Below, one piece after another: positions 14,385-24,835 of a stretch of 64,000 nt of DNA. The first letter of the stretch is position 1. Every line of letters begins with the position of its first letter. The translations under genes were made by a program, and so were the position numbers. The DNA is from Cyrtodaria siliqua (taxonomy: Eukaryota > Mollusca > Bivalvia > Adapedonta > Hiatellidae), in the NCBI GenBank assembly GCA_037043455.1, contig JAWPHD010004471.1, positions 1-64,000 on the forward strand. The letters run 5' to 3'. The notes below the pieces were generated by a model. That model searched no databases and was not told where the DNA came from. It saw only the letters and a program-made list of their open reading frames with translations.

Positions 14385-15696
14385 CAGATAGCAGTGATCG
14401 ATTTACAATTTCCGTCACAACGGGAGCAAGTTGTGAAAAATGCTCCTTTAATTGTACAGTTGGAATCACATCAAGTTCACATGTTGTAGATTTTGATGCA
14501 TATACAAGTTTCAAAATATCATGTTCGGAGAGTGGTTTGAACGCAGTAAATGTATTCATAATCACAGGTGGATTCGAGCAGGACGAATTACCATTGCTGG
14601 GTGTTTCAATTGGTATATTGTCAAGATCATTTTTCAACTTGATTATTTTATCGGCAAAATATCGCAGGAAGTCATTTGCCAAAGATACTGCACTTGTGTG
14701 TAATGGGAGCGGATTGTCCTTCGACCTTCCCAGTAAATCTGATGTTACAGCATATAACTTCTTAATATTCCCTTCTGCCTCTCCAATCTTGGTCTGGTAG
14801 TACTCATCCTTGGCCCTAGAAAGTTCTGCCCTATATATGTTCCTTACACCCCTATAGACTTTCTTTGACAGGTCGGATTTGTCATTCAAAAAGATTTTCT
14901 CTATCGATCGTGTGTACTGTTTCAGCTGTTTTAGGTACCCAGAGTACCATGGAACTGTCGGTCTACAGACAATAGTTCTTTCTTTCAGAGGGGCGTGTTT
15001 CTGGACAATGTCTGATGTGGTTCTTGTGAATTCAGACACGAGATCATTGACATTGGACGAGTTCTCTACAATGTTGTTTAATTCTCGGAAATCTGCTTGT
15101 AAGATGTCACTGGATACAGTTTTCCAATTGCGAGATTTGATTTCTTTCCTGATCAAAGGAGGACGACACTGTTCAATGTTGCAACTGACAAAGCAGTGGT
15201 CAGAGATGTAATAGTCTGACAAAGGTTCTGAGACATTCACACGTTTGTCTTCTAGCTTTGTGATTATCAGGTCAAGAATGTGACCACCAGAATGAGTTGG
15301 AGTACTGACATGTTGAACGAGTCCATAAGATTTCAAACACTGTTGGAATTGTTTGGTGTAGCAATCTGACTTATTGTCCATGTGGATGTTAAAGTCACCT
15401 AACATCACCTGAGACTCAGATCTGGTCGTTATTTGTTCAAGAAACTCAGTGAATTCTGTCATGAATATAGCCTGAGTCACTGGATGTCTCTCCGAATACG
15501 GCGGTCTATATATTCCAAAGATGTAGAGGATGAACGATTGACTACATACTTTCCATTCTGCACATTCAAAGGACTGAAAGGTTTTTGCTGGGCATTTTGA
15601 CATTTTGAGATTGCTTCTGTATAATAGGGCAAGTCCTCCACAGTAGTAGTAAACAACCTCAGATAATATATAAAAAAAACACATGAGCAAGATCAT
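14344..15696 (-). pseudogene. LINE ORF2 N-terminal part: truncated AP-like endonuclease and linker
   Basis: A 450-codon frame. Homology begins around residue 19 (CGGLALLYRS) and continues with IYRPP, GDFNIH (about residues 100-105, active-site Asp and Asn) and SDHCFV (about 165-170, catalytic Asp-His). This is the C-terminal half of the exonuclease-endonuclease-phosphatase domain that nicks target DNA; the N-terminal half, with its Asn and Glu, is missing. The frame ends in FPEEWKSGKND, and the RT continues in another frame within a 41-bp overlap, so there is a single frameshift near 14355, probably in the run of A's. Confidence 0.9.
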
Positions 15697-15700
15697 TTTT

Positions 15701-16423
15701 ACAATTAATTGTGAAGTTATTTTTGCAAATAAAGAACACGTTTGCTTATTTGCGTATCGTTACCATATCGCGATACATACCCAACACTACGATACATGTA
15801 TCTTGAGAGAAAGTATCGTGATATAATCGTATCGCGATTAATCGTCAGCTTGTATTATCGTTATCGTATAAATCTTGTTCATATATTCATTATGTTGAAA
15901 AAGGTTTTCTAAAAAAAAAAAACATAGGTAGTATGTGTTGTCCATATGTTCTTTATTTTACTCATATTCAACTTTATTGAACGTTCGTTGGAGCTGTTAT
16001 TGTAACGTGTGTTACACAAAACGCCCATGCGCTCAGATGGCAGACAAGACTCATTTTGAAGCTTGTTATTGTTGAATTGTTATAGGGGGTGCGGGGAGGT
16101 GTTTATCCCGCTCAAGCACCATTGATATATAAAACAGAAAACTTAAATTATATATCCTTCAGGTAATTTATAGAGTATGGAATCACTGAGTTGGTTCATT
16201 TAAACATCGAGATGAAACAATACTCTGTTTTTTTGTAGCATGTCCATTTCAGCTCCCTGCCATACTCTAACTTCCAATAACTGGTAGTTGTAGTACACCA
16301 TGTATTCTGACAGGTGTTATTTTCAATTGAACGATTTACACCTGTGCTATTACAAAGGGAATTTTAAGTGACCATGCCACAAGTTTGAAATAGTGTATAA
16401 AAGTGCGTAAAATACTTTTATAT
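15701..16423. other. Interval between LINE and SINE, no gene
   Basis: Degenerate sequence with several TATCGNGATA-like motifs at 15760-15850. No ORF or splice-bounded exon recognised, although the remaining exons of the lectin gene to the right would be expected in this direction. Confidence 0.4.
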
Positions 16424-16665
16424 TGACTCCGTGGTCGAGGGGTTAACGACGTTGCGTTGTAAACCTTCTAGCCTCTCACCGCTGCGGGTTCGAATCCTAC
16501 TTAGAGCTCAACTGGTAAGTGAGAAAGCGACGATTCTTGCGGATGACGGGAGGCATACAGTACTGATTCTACCCAGGACAACTGGGATGGTCTGCCTCTG
16601 TCACAAAAAATCGACCGTCATATATGCCTATACTATGCTAAAAATGACGTAAAACAGCATTCAAA
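16424..16665 (+). mobile_element. tRNA-derived SINE
   Basis: The 5' part has an A box (TGGTCGAGGGG, 16432-16442) fitting TRGYNNARNNG and a perfect B box (GGTTCGAATCC, 16487-16497), the internal RNA polymerase III promoter inherited from a tRNA. It is followed by a central region (TCTACCCAGGACAACTGGGA) and a 3' part (TGACGTAAAACAGCATTC) shared with other copies in this window. It resembles the RUDI-type bivalve SINEs; the family name is my inference. Confidence 0.8.
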
Positions 16666-16721
16666 CAAACACACTTTTCCGACGAATACTTCTATTTATG
16701 AGGTAGAATGAAGTCACCAAC

Positions 16722-16810
16722 CTGAGCGTCATGCCAGTTCAGATGCTGTGTCTCGATCAGATAACACGAACCGTCATAGTGTATCCATCCATTCGGACAG
16801 CAACACAATG
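16722..16810 (-). CDS. C-type lectin gene (left copy), exon 2
   Basis: 89 bp, CAG acceptor at 16811-16813 and GTTGGT donor from 16721 leftwards. Phase 1 in, phase 0 out, the same as the corresponding exon of the right-hand lectin gene. Confidence 0.8.
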
Positions 16811-19800
16811 CTGAAAATTGAAGTTGCATTTTGAAAAAGTAAATATTGTTGTCATACCGTACAGGTGATGTCTCGTATATTTTGACACTGTTGGTAATAT
16901 TTAACAGCACCCATACTGACCCAAACTACCATGCAGCGATTTGTCAGTAAGATAGGAATATTAAAAGTAACTGTAATGAGTTTTTATGTATGTTAGTCGG
17001 TTAAAGGTAACTTGGTAAAACACTTTTGCAAAGTCCATAATAATGAGGTGTGTTTGCTTGTGCTTTCGGTGTTTGATACCGTCAAGTCATGAACAAACTA
17101 ATCTAAGTGCCATGGCCCTGAACATGTGTTGGTATTTTTATTCGTCAGACGTCCCGTCAGATGTATCATTATGCTGCTAACAAAGATATGTTCCAGTGGA
17201 TGTGCATCATTTGCTGGATATCCCTGTCTTCACAAAGTGATATGGGTGCTAAATAGGAATCAACACATTTTTACTACTTGCATTCCTGAAACAGTTTTTA
17301 ATGGGTTGTTCACAAATTTCACATATGGGTGATGACCTTGTCTCTATACATAACCCTTTATTGATTGCGTAAGTTATACAGAAGTATTGCCCTTTCACTG
17401 GCACTGGAGCCGCAGATATTATATAAAAAAACAAACAAAAAACGATATCCCCCTATTACCTATATAACACATGGTAGATATCTTTGGTATGACCAACCTC
17501 GTTTCGAAGGCTGAATCTTTGTCAAATTACAGAATTGATTCAAATCCTCTACACAGTTCGTTAGGTCTGATTCCCATTTATCACATTAAATTCACAGTTT
17601 GTACGAAAACGCACGCTGTGCAGAGAAATTTAAGTAAAATCGCCGATTTCTGCCATAACAACAGTTCCTACCTGACCCGCACTTCCGGTTTTATCGAAAA
17701 GTTCCGAATGCCCAATATGATCACCAGTTACAAAGACCCATTCGCAACTTCTCGAATATTTAACTGTTTGTACAAATAATACTTGATTAGTCTTGATCAT
17801 CTTCGACGCTTGATTGTAAATACAAACGTTTGTCTTGAAAACAAGCAATCGTCGCAGATGATCTAGACTAATTAAGTATCGGTTGTAAAAACAATTAAAT
17901 ATTCGAGAAGTTAGTACAGCCGGAAGTGCGGGTCAGGTAGGAACTGTTGTTACGGCAGAAATCGGCGATTTTACTTAAATTTCTCCGCACAGCGTGCGTT
18001 TTCGTACGAACTGTGAATTTAATGTGATAAATGGGAGTCAGACGTAACGAACTGTGTAGAGGATTTGAATCAATTCTGTAATTTGACAAAGATTCGGCCG
18101 GACAATGCAACATCAATCTACCTGTTAGATATCCATAACCGTGACAAAAAGTAAATATAACATTCGATCAGGGAAAGTAGAATTCATGTACAACAGTCAA
18201 CCACAAACACACACAAAAACAATGAACAACTTTGAAGATGAATAAAATGAAAAATAAGACATACAAACACAAAAGGGTTGACAATAGGGCTACCGCCTTG
18301 GAACGGTAAGTGGCAAAAAATATAAAACACCAAAAGCCTAGAAAGTCACAAGGTAAGTACTCAAGGACTTGGCAGAAGTCAGAGCAACAAGAGAACAAAC
18401 CGTTAAGGGTACGACGAGACAAGATTAAAGACAAACATCAAACACTACCGTCCTATAAGGATTTAGGTAGACGTCATAAAAGGGTCCACAATCTGTCCGG
18501 TCATCGCACAGTCAAAGAGGAAAGCATAGTGGCAAACTGTAAATGGGTCCACCACTAAACATACAGTGCGTTGCAAAATAATAGGGTCATAACATCGTTT
18601 GATAAACTGTTTAACAAGTTTAATAAAGGTTGTATGCAAGTGATTATGACCAAGGATCCAAGTTATGAAGTTTGTAAATCACATCACCATATAAGTCAGG
18701 TTGTGTCAGTTCTTGCCACAGAAGAGTTCTTAAATTACTTTTATATTTTAAATGTATATCTGGCTTACGATAGTAAAATTTTGCAAAGTTTTCCGACGTT
18801 TATGGTAACGGTAGCCCGGCTGGAGTAGCGTTTTAGATATACAAATATTACGAATAGTCAAGTCCTCAATAAGACTACAAGCTCTAGATAAAGAAGCGAC
18901 AATATAAGAAATGTTAGATTTGTTGAAGTTCCTTAGGATAGATAATATTAACCAGAGTAGAAGAGAAAGGATTGTCAATTTTCAATATGGCATATCCAAA
19001 TAGCAATATAAGAACAAATCTGCGACAAGAAGTGCACAATTCGTACCCATAGAGATAACAACACTTTTGTCTATAAGCGGTAGTTCCATACCTGACGAAA
19101 ATATTATCTAATAGGAAAATGAGTGCTTCAGAAACTTCTTGGCAGGTCCACGTAGTGTAATTGTCTAAACTGTCGTTAGTAAAAAACGTTTTAATATTGA
19201 TACAGGCCAAATAGGTAGTTTTTTCTCAGCGAAAGTTGTTTGAAACTTAAATGTGTTGAAAATGACGTAATATACCATACAAAACATGTGTCCCGACACA
19301 AATTAAATATTTTTTATATACCAAAAATACTAATTCGACTGTATTCAACCTGGAAGAATAGTAAGTTCCATGAAATTCAGGTGTCACATAGGGAACGCAT
19401 CATGCACGCGTACGTCGCCAAACAACATGGTGGATTTTAGATGCGTCTTTTACCCGCCTTCGTTTGTTAACGATGACCCCGTGGTTATCGGCACAGGAAA
19501 ACAATACTTCATTTTCGCTTTAATTTTGAAAGATGCGAAATTAATAGTTGAGCGTGTATCGTCTGCTTATTCTAGATTAACATTATTTTTTATGGACATT
19601 TAAAAAAAGAACAAAACGCCAAAACGAGGAGGTACGTCTAAGTATGGCTCATTTTCCATTTGTTTGGCAACAAAACAGCAAAGCAATCAGTACTTAGTTC
19701 ATACATAAACCCAGCAATTTAATTACAAAACTCAAATAAAATTAAAATGAATACTGAAATACCTTGGAAGCAACAAACACAAACAAGAGACCTGGTTTCA

Positions 19801-20311
19801 AACTCAGTGTATATGATCCTATTTTATGTATATGAAGACAAATGCAAATATCGTGTACCTTAACATAATGAAATAACAATATATATCGCGGCACTTGATT
19901 TTCAGACCGCCTCTTCTAAAAGTGAAATGGATGATATATGCTTCACGCTATCCGTAACGTCGCGTTGCGTCTCGTCTCGTTTGTCTCGTTTGTCGCGTTA
20001 CGTCACATAACACATTTTCGTACTTGCAAAAGCAATTGTAACCATAACGTTTCTGAAAATTGATGAATTTTGAAGCAAACAAAAGCATAGACTGTGTCTT
20101 TAACTATTGTCATCTACATACTACATTTGTATTTAAAATTAATCTGTTTTCTGTACATTGTCGCTCTGTTTGCGCAAAACAATATGCGTATAAACAAATA
20201 TAGGAAATTTCCTTAAACTGTTTTAACGGTCGTTAAAGAAAACTTTAAATTATACTTACCTAATGAAACGGTATAACAAAAACATATCATTACCAATACA
20301 AGAGACTTCAT
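16722..20311 (-). CDS. Secreted C-type lectin, 5' part (two exons recognised)
   Basis: Two minus-strand exons with matching phase. Exon 1 (20260-20311) begins at ATG and encodes a signal peptide, MKSLVLVMICFCYTVSL, ending G|GTAAGT. Exon 2 (16722-16810) follows CAG and encodes ALCCCPNGWIHYDGSCYL... ending WHDAQ|GT. The join completes a GCA codon. CPNGW..Y..SCY...W..AQ is the opening of a C-type lectin domain (first disulfide pair and first helix). The remaining lectin exons should lie to the left, but I found none before 8.8 kb; the 12.7-15.7 kb LINE sits there. The gene may therefore be broken, or the exons may be too diverged to see. The 3.4-kb intron holds a fold-back element and a Penelope remnant. 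Carbohydrate binding and a role in immunity are inferred from the family. Confidence 0.75.
17509..18099. mobile_element. Fold-back (palindromic) element with ~270-300-bp arms
   Basis: The left arm (from about 17509, GGCTGAATCTTTGTCAAATT) is the reverse complement of the right arm (ending about 18099) almost to the centre near 17815-17830. The arms share the same order of blocks, for example GCCGATTTCTGCC against GGCAGAAATCGGC. The left arm has ~54 bp after CTTCCGG that the right arm lacks. No transposase lies inside, so this is a non-autonomous element or an inverted duplication. Confidence 0.85.
18165..19215 (-). pseudogene. Penelope-like element remnant (reverse transcriptase fragments)
   Basis: Reverse-strand fragments in broken frames. 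FLLDNIFVRYGTTAYRQ lies near 19070-19125, then after a frameshift SMGTNCALLVADLFLY near 19000-19056, the Penelope RT MGTNCAPLLADLFL motif. After a large deletion that removes the YxDD region comes LTIRNICISKTLLQPGYRYHK (about 18790-18870), the thumb region seen again at 59.4 kb. The left part (18165-18570) is the 3' portion found as dispersed copies between 50 and 59 kb. Inactive. Confidence 0.75.
19216..20259. other. Lectin intron 1, upstream part
   Basis: No gene or known repeat. 19940-20015 has a small cluster of CGTCGCGTTGCGTCTCGTCTCG-type CpG-containing repeats of about 5-10 bp. Confidence 0.4.
20260..20311 (-). CDS. C-type lectin gene (left copy), signal-peptide exon 1
   Basis: 52 coding bases, 17 codons plus one base. 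The hydrophobic core LVLVMICFCYTVSL is followed by a strong GTAAGTATA donor. Confidence 0.75.
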
Positions 20312-20354
20312 GCTAAAGCTGTAGTTCACGACTTACACATATTGATAAGGAACG

Positions 20355-20370
20355 TCTATATTTATATATG
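20355..20370 (-). promoter_or_regulatory. Candidate TATA box of the left lectin gene
   Basis: The minus strand reads CATATATAAATATAG about 50-60 bp upstream of the exon 1 ATG, a good TATAWAAR match at a distance that allows a short 5' UTR. In this AT-rich DNA chance matches are common. Confidence 0.45.
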
Positions 20371-20589
20371 CTGATAACCGATAAAACCATAGCAGATCAA
20401 GTTAGAATGTTGCAATAGGCACGCCCCGTTTTATAGCTCTGAATAAGCGACAGTCAACGATGGATTAGGTTTGGAGAAAATAAACTTTGATATAAATGTA
20501 ATAATGTATGTTGTAGCTTCGCTAAAGTTGTAACGACGCTAAAAGTAACTACAATTTCGTGGAATTAAATGTGTCGTCTGAATTTGTAT

Positions 20590-21395
20590 TTCAATATCTA
20601 TTTTCTAACTTAAGTTATTGGCCGGAAACCACTTTTCGGTTTGTAGAAACAGCGATCTTAACATTGAACCCAGTGACCTCAAATGCAATACCAAGCTTTA
20701 TCATATAAGCTACCTACACAGCAAGTTGTGTTCCAATATCTCATTAATAATTGAATTTATTGTCCGTTAACCATTTTTTTATTTTTAGAAACAGCGACTT
20801 TAACCTAGACTCCAGTGAACTTGCATGCAATAAATAACTTTCTTTCCATATAAGCTACCTACACATCGTGTTTTGTTCAAGTATCTTATTCGTAACTGTA
20901 GTTATTGTCCCGAAACATGTTTTTATTTTTAGTAACAGCGACCTTGACCTTGACCCGAGTGACCTCAAATGCAATCTCAAGTTTCCTGTCGATATAATCG
21001 ACTTACGTAGCAAGTTTTGTTTCAATATCTCATTTCTAACTGCAGTTAGTGGCCGGAAAACATTCTTTTCTGTTTTAATAACAGCGACACTGACCACAGT
21101 GACCTCAAACGCAATACATAGCTTTCTTTCCATACAAGCAGCGAACAAAACAAAACATTGTTTGTTCCAATATCTTATTCGCAACTGAAGTTATTTTTCT
21201 ATCTTTATTAACAGTGACATTACCTTGACCCTAGTAACCTCAGATGCCCGACCTAGCTTCTTATCCATATAAGCTACTTAGACAGCAAGTTGTGTTCCAA
21301 TATCTCATGTCTAACTGAAGGTATTGCCCGGAAACCATTTTCTAATTTTTAGTAACTGCGACTTTGACCTTGACCCTAGTAAAACCTAATTGTCC
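20590..21395. repeat. ~140-bp tandem repeat, about six diverged copies
   Basis: Copies start with the GGCCGGAAACC or TTGTCCGGAAAC block near 20621, 20760, 20906, 21051, ~21192 and 21325. Each carries AACAGCGACCTTGACC..TGACCTCAAATGC, a CATATAAGCTACCTACACAGC block and TTCCAATATCTCATTTCTAACTG. Rich in TGACCT/TGACC half-sites. Period 133-146 bp. Confidence 0.85.
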
Positions 21396-21454
21396 GCCAT
21401 GCTTCGCAATGCCAAAACGCCGTTAAACGTAAAGACTTGTCGGTAAACGTGTAT

Positions 21455-21554
21455 GGTGCTTTACGTCATTGTCAAGACATGTAAGATTATATATGACGAT
21501 CGATTTGTTTTTGTGGTGGAGGCAGACCACCCACCTTTCCTGGGTAAAACTAGA
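21455..21554 (-). mobile_element. SINE 3' fragment (reverse orientation)
   Basis: Read on the minus strand it contains TTTTACCCAGGAAAGGTGGG, GGTCTGCCTCCACCACAAAAA and TCGATCGTCATATAT, matching the 3' half of the SINE at 16424. It abuts the oligo-A end of the LINE tail at 21555, so that LINE appears to have inserted here. Confidence 0.7.
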
Positions 21555-21729
21555 ATCTTTTTTTTTCATTGTTTTTTGCATGCAGCATTACACTTAAAAA
21601 TACAATTACTACACACATTTAAGCACATTTAAGAGGTGTAATAGGAAGGGGGTAAAAAGAGTATTAGAACAGAACAATGTAAGATAATAAATTTGTTAGA
21701 GGGTATCGTTGGCCAGCTCACGTGCTATT

Positions 21730-21774
21730 AGACATTTTCGGTCTATGACGATGCCGATCCCGAGATCGGATGCG
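21730..21774 (+). repeat. Harbinger left terminal inverted repeat
   Basis: Pairs with 24791-24835 with three mismatches in 45. Contains the internal dyad CCGATC-CCGA-GATCGG, a likely transposase or accessory-protein binding site. Confidence 0.92.
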
Positions 21775-22029
21775 AAATGTATAGCGGGGGTTGTCTGAAA
21801 CAATTTTCACTCGTCATGCATAACCAGTATGTACAACCTTAATCAATTTAACATTTATATTACTTTTTTAAAAATGATTGAGTTAATTGGATTTTAACAG
21901 CAGTTTTGACAAAAATAATTAAGGGAACAGTTTATCTATGTTTATTCAATTAATTACTTACAAAATCAATTCCATACATTTACGTCTACGTACTAGAGTC
22001 GCACATATGTTAACAAGCAATGACATTAA

Positions 22030-23013
22030 ATGTCATGGATGACGCCACAATGACCCAACTACCTGGTATGTTTTTAATTCCCTTATGGTATGTTCCACAC
22101 ATACTCTGTAGTTTCTAATATATTTGTTCAGTTTCACGCATTTACGTTTGATCACCCTCTTTCCTAGACAATTGCGTCGCCGTGTAAGGGGTCATGATTG
22201 GATCTCTATTAGGGTAGATATTGTCCCCTAATGATATGCAATCATTCAGCAAAGGTAATCAACACCAATTTGTCGCATCAACCAAAACTGTTAGGCATCG
22301 TTTTGATGGCACAGGAAAATACTTTCAATATAACGTAAAGTGCCGTTCGAATCAATTACTATTTGAGTATGAATTGCATGACATCAACGATGTCCTGAAT
22401 ATTAATATTGTTCCTGTGGTTCACTTTCTAGCCTGTAGATTTCATGGGAGGTGCGGAACCGACGGCATCAGGTATCTTTGGCCATGCTCCTCCCATTGTC
22501 CTCCAGTCATCTTCATTTGCCATTCAATAAACCGACTGAGCTTGTCGTGAACAATTGGTATCAGATGCCGAATTTCCTCATTTACTGTTGTGACACTAAC
22601 ATTACAAATGTTAGACAACATGAAATATTCAGGGTAAGACCTTATCCATATAAAAAATAAATAAAATAATAATATTCTGTTTCTGACTGACAATAAATGT
22701 TCCCTTTCAACTTGTAAATATATTAAATTTACTAGTTCAATAAATGTATCTGGGGTCTCCACAGTAAAAAAAAATGACACCGGTTCGAAGCAAATTGCCT
22801 AAAAACGTCCCTGCCAACGTACATATTTTCATCTTCTGCAAAATTTCTGAAATGGATATCTGCATCAGGCGATCCAGGTATACTTGTCATTGTGGTCAGT
22901 AAGGCAATAACTTCTTTGATATATTCTGTGTGCTCTGGAGGAGGTTGCACCAGTGACGGAAGTAGCGTTACAAATGTATGTCTTCTCTGTTCATCCATAT
23001 ATCTGTTCTTCAA
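22030..23013 (-). pseudogene. PIF/Harbinger transposase (DDE superfamily), degenerate
   Basis: Fragments in order on the minus strand: an N-terminal region ending FAEDENMYVGRDVFRQFASNR, a frameshift near 22770 in a run of A's, then TPDTFIELVNLIYLQ, a helix-turn-helix-like ICNVSVTTVNEEIRHLIP, and IEWQMKMTGGQWEEHGQ. WPKIPDAVG follows in another frame, but the IDGT motif with the first catalytic Asp is lost. Then come CHAIHTQIVID, NGTLRYIESIF, the second-Asp motif LGDNIYPN, and after another frameshift RVCVEHTIRELKTYQ with the catalytic Glu, then GSLWRHP. At least three frameshifts and three in-frame stops. It once cut and joined the element ends; this copy cannot. Confidence 0.85.
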
Positions 23014-23429
23014 ATATAATGATATTTATATTATTTTAATAGTAAATATCATCAGAATGGAAGAAGTAAATCATGTATGATTTAAAATTTAATTTAAAAA
23101 TATAACAATTTAAAATATAACTACTCACGCAGGTTGTCAAATTGATGATTAAATTAACGTCATTGTCTTGTAAGTTGATACTATATAAAACTATACAAGC
23201 ACAAAATTACTATACCTTGTATACTGGGATTGAAATAAATGGTTATCAGCGCACACCTTGCACGAGGATTCTGTTGTATAGCGACGGCTAAAATATTTAA
23301 GGCCAGACACAGTTTATTAAATTGTTTATGCAGTAGATGAATAAGAATACATATACTGATGTGATTTTTATTAATCAAATTACTAAATATTTATGTGTAT
23401 CACTTTTATAGAAACACTTCTACAACGGA

Positions 23430-24564
23430 AAAAGAAAAACGTACGGTTTTCGAAAGAAAAAGTTGTGCTCATCCTTTGAGCGTTCAGAAACCATCCGACG
23501 AGGTGGGCTTATGTTTTCGATGAAATAAAGGAAAACCTTCAACATCTACCAATTGCAGCCCAGCAACTTTATAGATCGGGCTCTTCAAAACATCTGGGGG
23601 ACCGAATATCTGTAAAACTAGGCAAATTAATGGCCACAAGAAATGACATCCAGGATCCGGATATAAGGTATTTATTTCTATTTATTTTTTACATTTAATA
23701 TGGGTGTCTACTTGAAACATGAACAAAACCCTTAGTGTCATTCGATGTTAGGTTACTTGTCAGCAATGAGCTTCATTGTCAGATTCCAATGTCAAATAGT
23801 GAAAATCAATTTAGTTGTGATTTACATTCTTAATTGGGGGCGGGGATGGGGGGAGGGGTGGGGGTGGGGTGTGGGGCGGGTGGCATAGACGGAGCGTTTA
23901 CAGATGTAACACATCTTTATGTAGCTGTTTAAGAGTTTATATGTATCGCAAATTTGTATTTTTAGGCTGGAGATTGAGAACATCAGAGAGAGAACATGAG
24001 CGCAGACTAGTAAGTAACACACCTGGGGTTGATATAGATGCTGCAAGACAAGCACCGGCATCAGTACAAGGTCCTGAGAGTGCGCCTATACCCGGTGCTT
24101 TCCGAGGATCAGGCCCGGCACCAAGACCTGACATTGACTCAAGACCAGGTCCGGCTCCAAGACCGGACATTGACCCAAGACCAGGTCCGGTGCGAAGACC
24201 TGACATTGTCCCAAGACCAGGTCCGGCTTCAAGACCTGACATTGACTCAAGACCAGGTCCAGCTCCTAGACCGGACATTGACCCAAGACCAGGTCCGGTG
24301 CAAAGACCTGACATTGTCCCAAAACCAGGTCCGGCCACAAGACATGACCTTGACCCAAGACCAGGTCCGATGCGAAGACCAGACATTGACCCGAGACAAC
24401 GCCCTGTTCCTCAAGTAAGACTTGCCTATCAAAGAGACGCCGTTGCCTCGGCAATGTCCGGCTCAGACTCTGGTGACGAGCAAGCATCAGAGCCATCCAG
24501 ACGAAGACGTCGTCTGGCAGAGTTAGTGCGAGAAAAAACCATAAACTGTATAACCATTTTATGA
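23430..24564 (+). pseudogene. Harbinger accessory (Myb/SANT-like candidate) gene with 12-residue repeats
   Basis: A divergent partner of the transposase. A likely first exon at about 23430-23669 reads RNHPTRWAYVFDEIKENLQ and SVKLGKLMATRNDIQDPDI, ending AG|GTATTT, with one in-frame TGA near 23478. The acceptor TTTTTAG|GCTGG at 23965/23966 opens a second exon whose long frame contains eight 12-residue units of the form RPGPxxRPDIDP (24112-24400), arranged as a three-unit block repeated twice plus two more, then a Ser/Asp/Glu-rich and Arg-rich tail (PSRRRRRLAELVREK). PIF/Harbinger elements usually carry a Myb-like DNA-binding second protein; I assign that role from position and the tryptophan-containing first exon, not from a clear domain match. 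The splice phase between the exons does not keep the repeat frame, so the model is uncertain. Confidence 0.55.
24112..24400 (+). repeat. 36-bp coding tandem repeat (108-bp higher-order unit)
   Basis: Eight units of 36 bp coding for (R/K)PGPxxRPDI(D/V)(P/S). Units 1-3 recur as units 4-6. The repeat is open in several frames, including the reverse strand, so long overlapping ORFs here are shadows. Confidence 0.9.
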
Positions 24565-24790
24565 AGACAAAACTGCCGCGCATCATGCGCGAGTTTGAGA
24601 TCAGCTCAATCGAAGAAGATTAACACAATGGACGTTTGGATATATCAATGAAATAAATTAATTGATTAATTATAAATTTGGTTGGCGTTATTTCCTAAAA
24701 GTGAGTGTCATAAAATAGTCCATCAATCAAATAAACCAGTTGTGTCAGTCCTAAATATAAATACACTGAGACAACCCCCAATATTTATCA

Positions 24791-24835
24791 CGCATCCGAC
24801 CTCGGGATCGGCATCGGCATAGACTGAAAATGTCT
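24791..24835 (-). repeat. Harbinger right terminal inverted repeat
   Basis: Reverse complement of the left end. Followed directly by the ATT target copy at 24836-24838. Confidence 0.92.

Larger units (their letters stand above)
12681..15700 (-). mobile_element. 5'-truncated L2-type LINE (non-LTR retrotransposon)
   Basis: Reading leftwards, the element has half an endonuclease, a reverse transcriptase, the C-terminal region typical of L2/CR1 LINEs and a ~270-bp 3' UTR. The UTR end contains GCGCTGTATAAATGCC, close to the GCGCTATATAAAT element typical of L2 tails, followed by short TTTGTATT-like repeats at 12681-12710. The 5' end is lost near 15660, inside the endonuclease. One frameshift and one nonsense codon make this copy inactive. 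Confidence 0.9.
21730..24835. mobile_element. PIF/Harbinger DNA transposon, complete ends, decayed genes
   Basis: 3106 bp. It is bounded by 45-bp terminal inverted repeats (21730-21774 and 24791-24835) that match at 42 of 45 positions, with weaker similarity for about 25 bp further in. Both ends start AGACATTTTC and contain the dyad CCGATCCCGAGATCGG. The trinucleotide ATT flanks both sides (21727-21729, 24836-24838), the 3-bp target duplication size of PIF/Harbinger; the usual preference is TWA, so this target is slightly off. Inside are two divergent genes, a transposase (minus) and an accessory protein (plus), the expected two-gene content. Both are damaged. Confidence 0.9.

Noticed and set aside
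16424..16510. Functional tRNA gene
   Set aside because: A and B boxes are present but the cloverleaf does not close and the sequence continues into a SINE body found in other copies.
23937..24586. Overlapping ORFs in other frames over the RPGPxxRPDI repeat
   Set aside because: The 36-bp unit lacks stops in several frames; only the plus-strand frame fits a Harbinger accessory gene.
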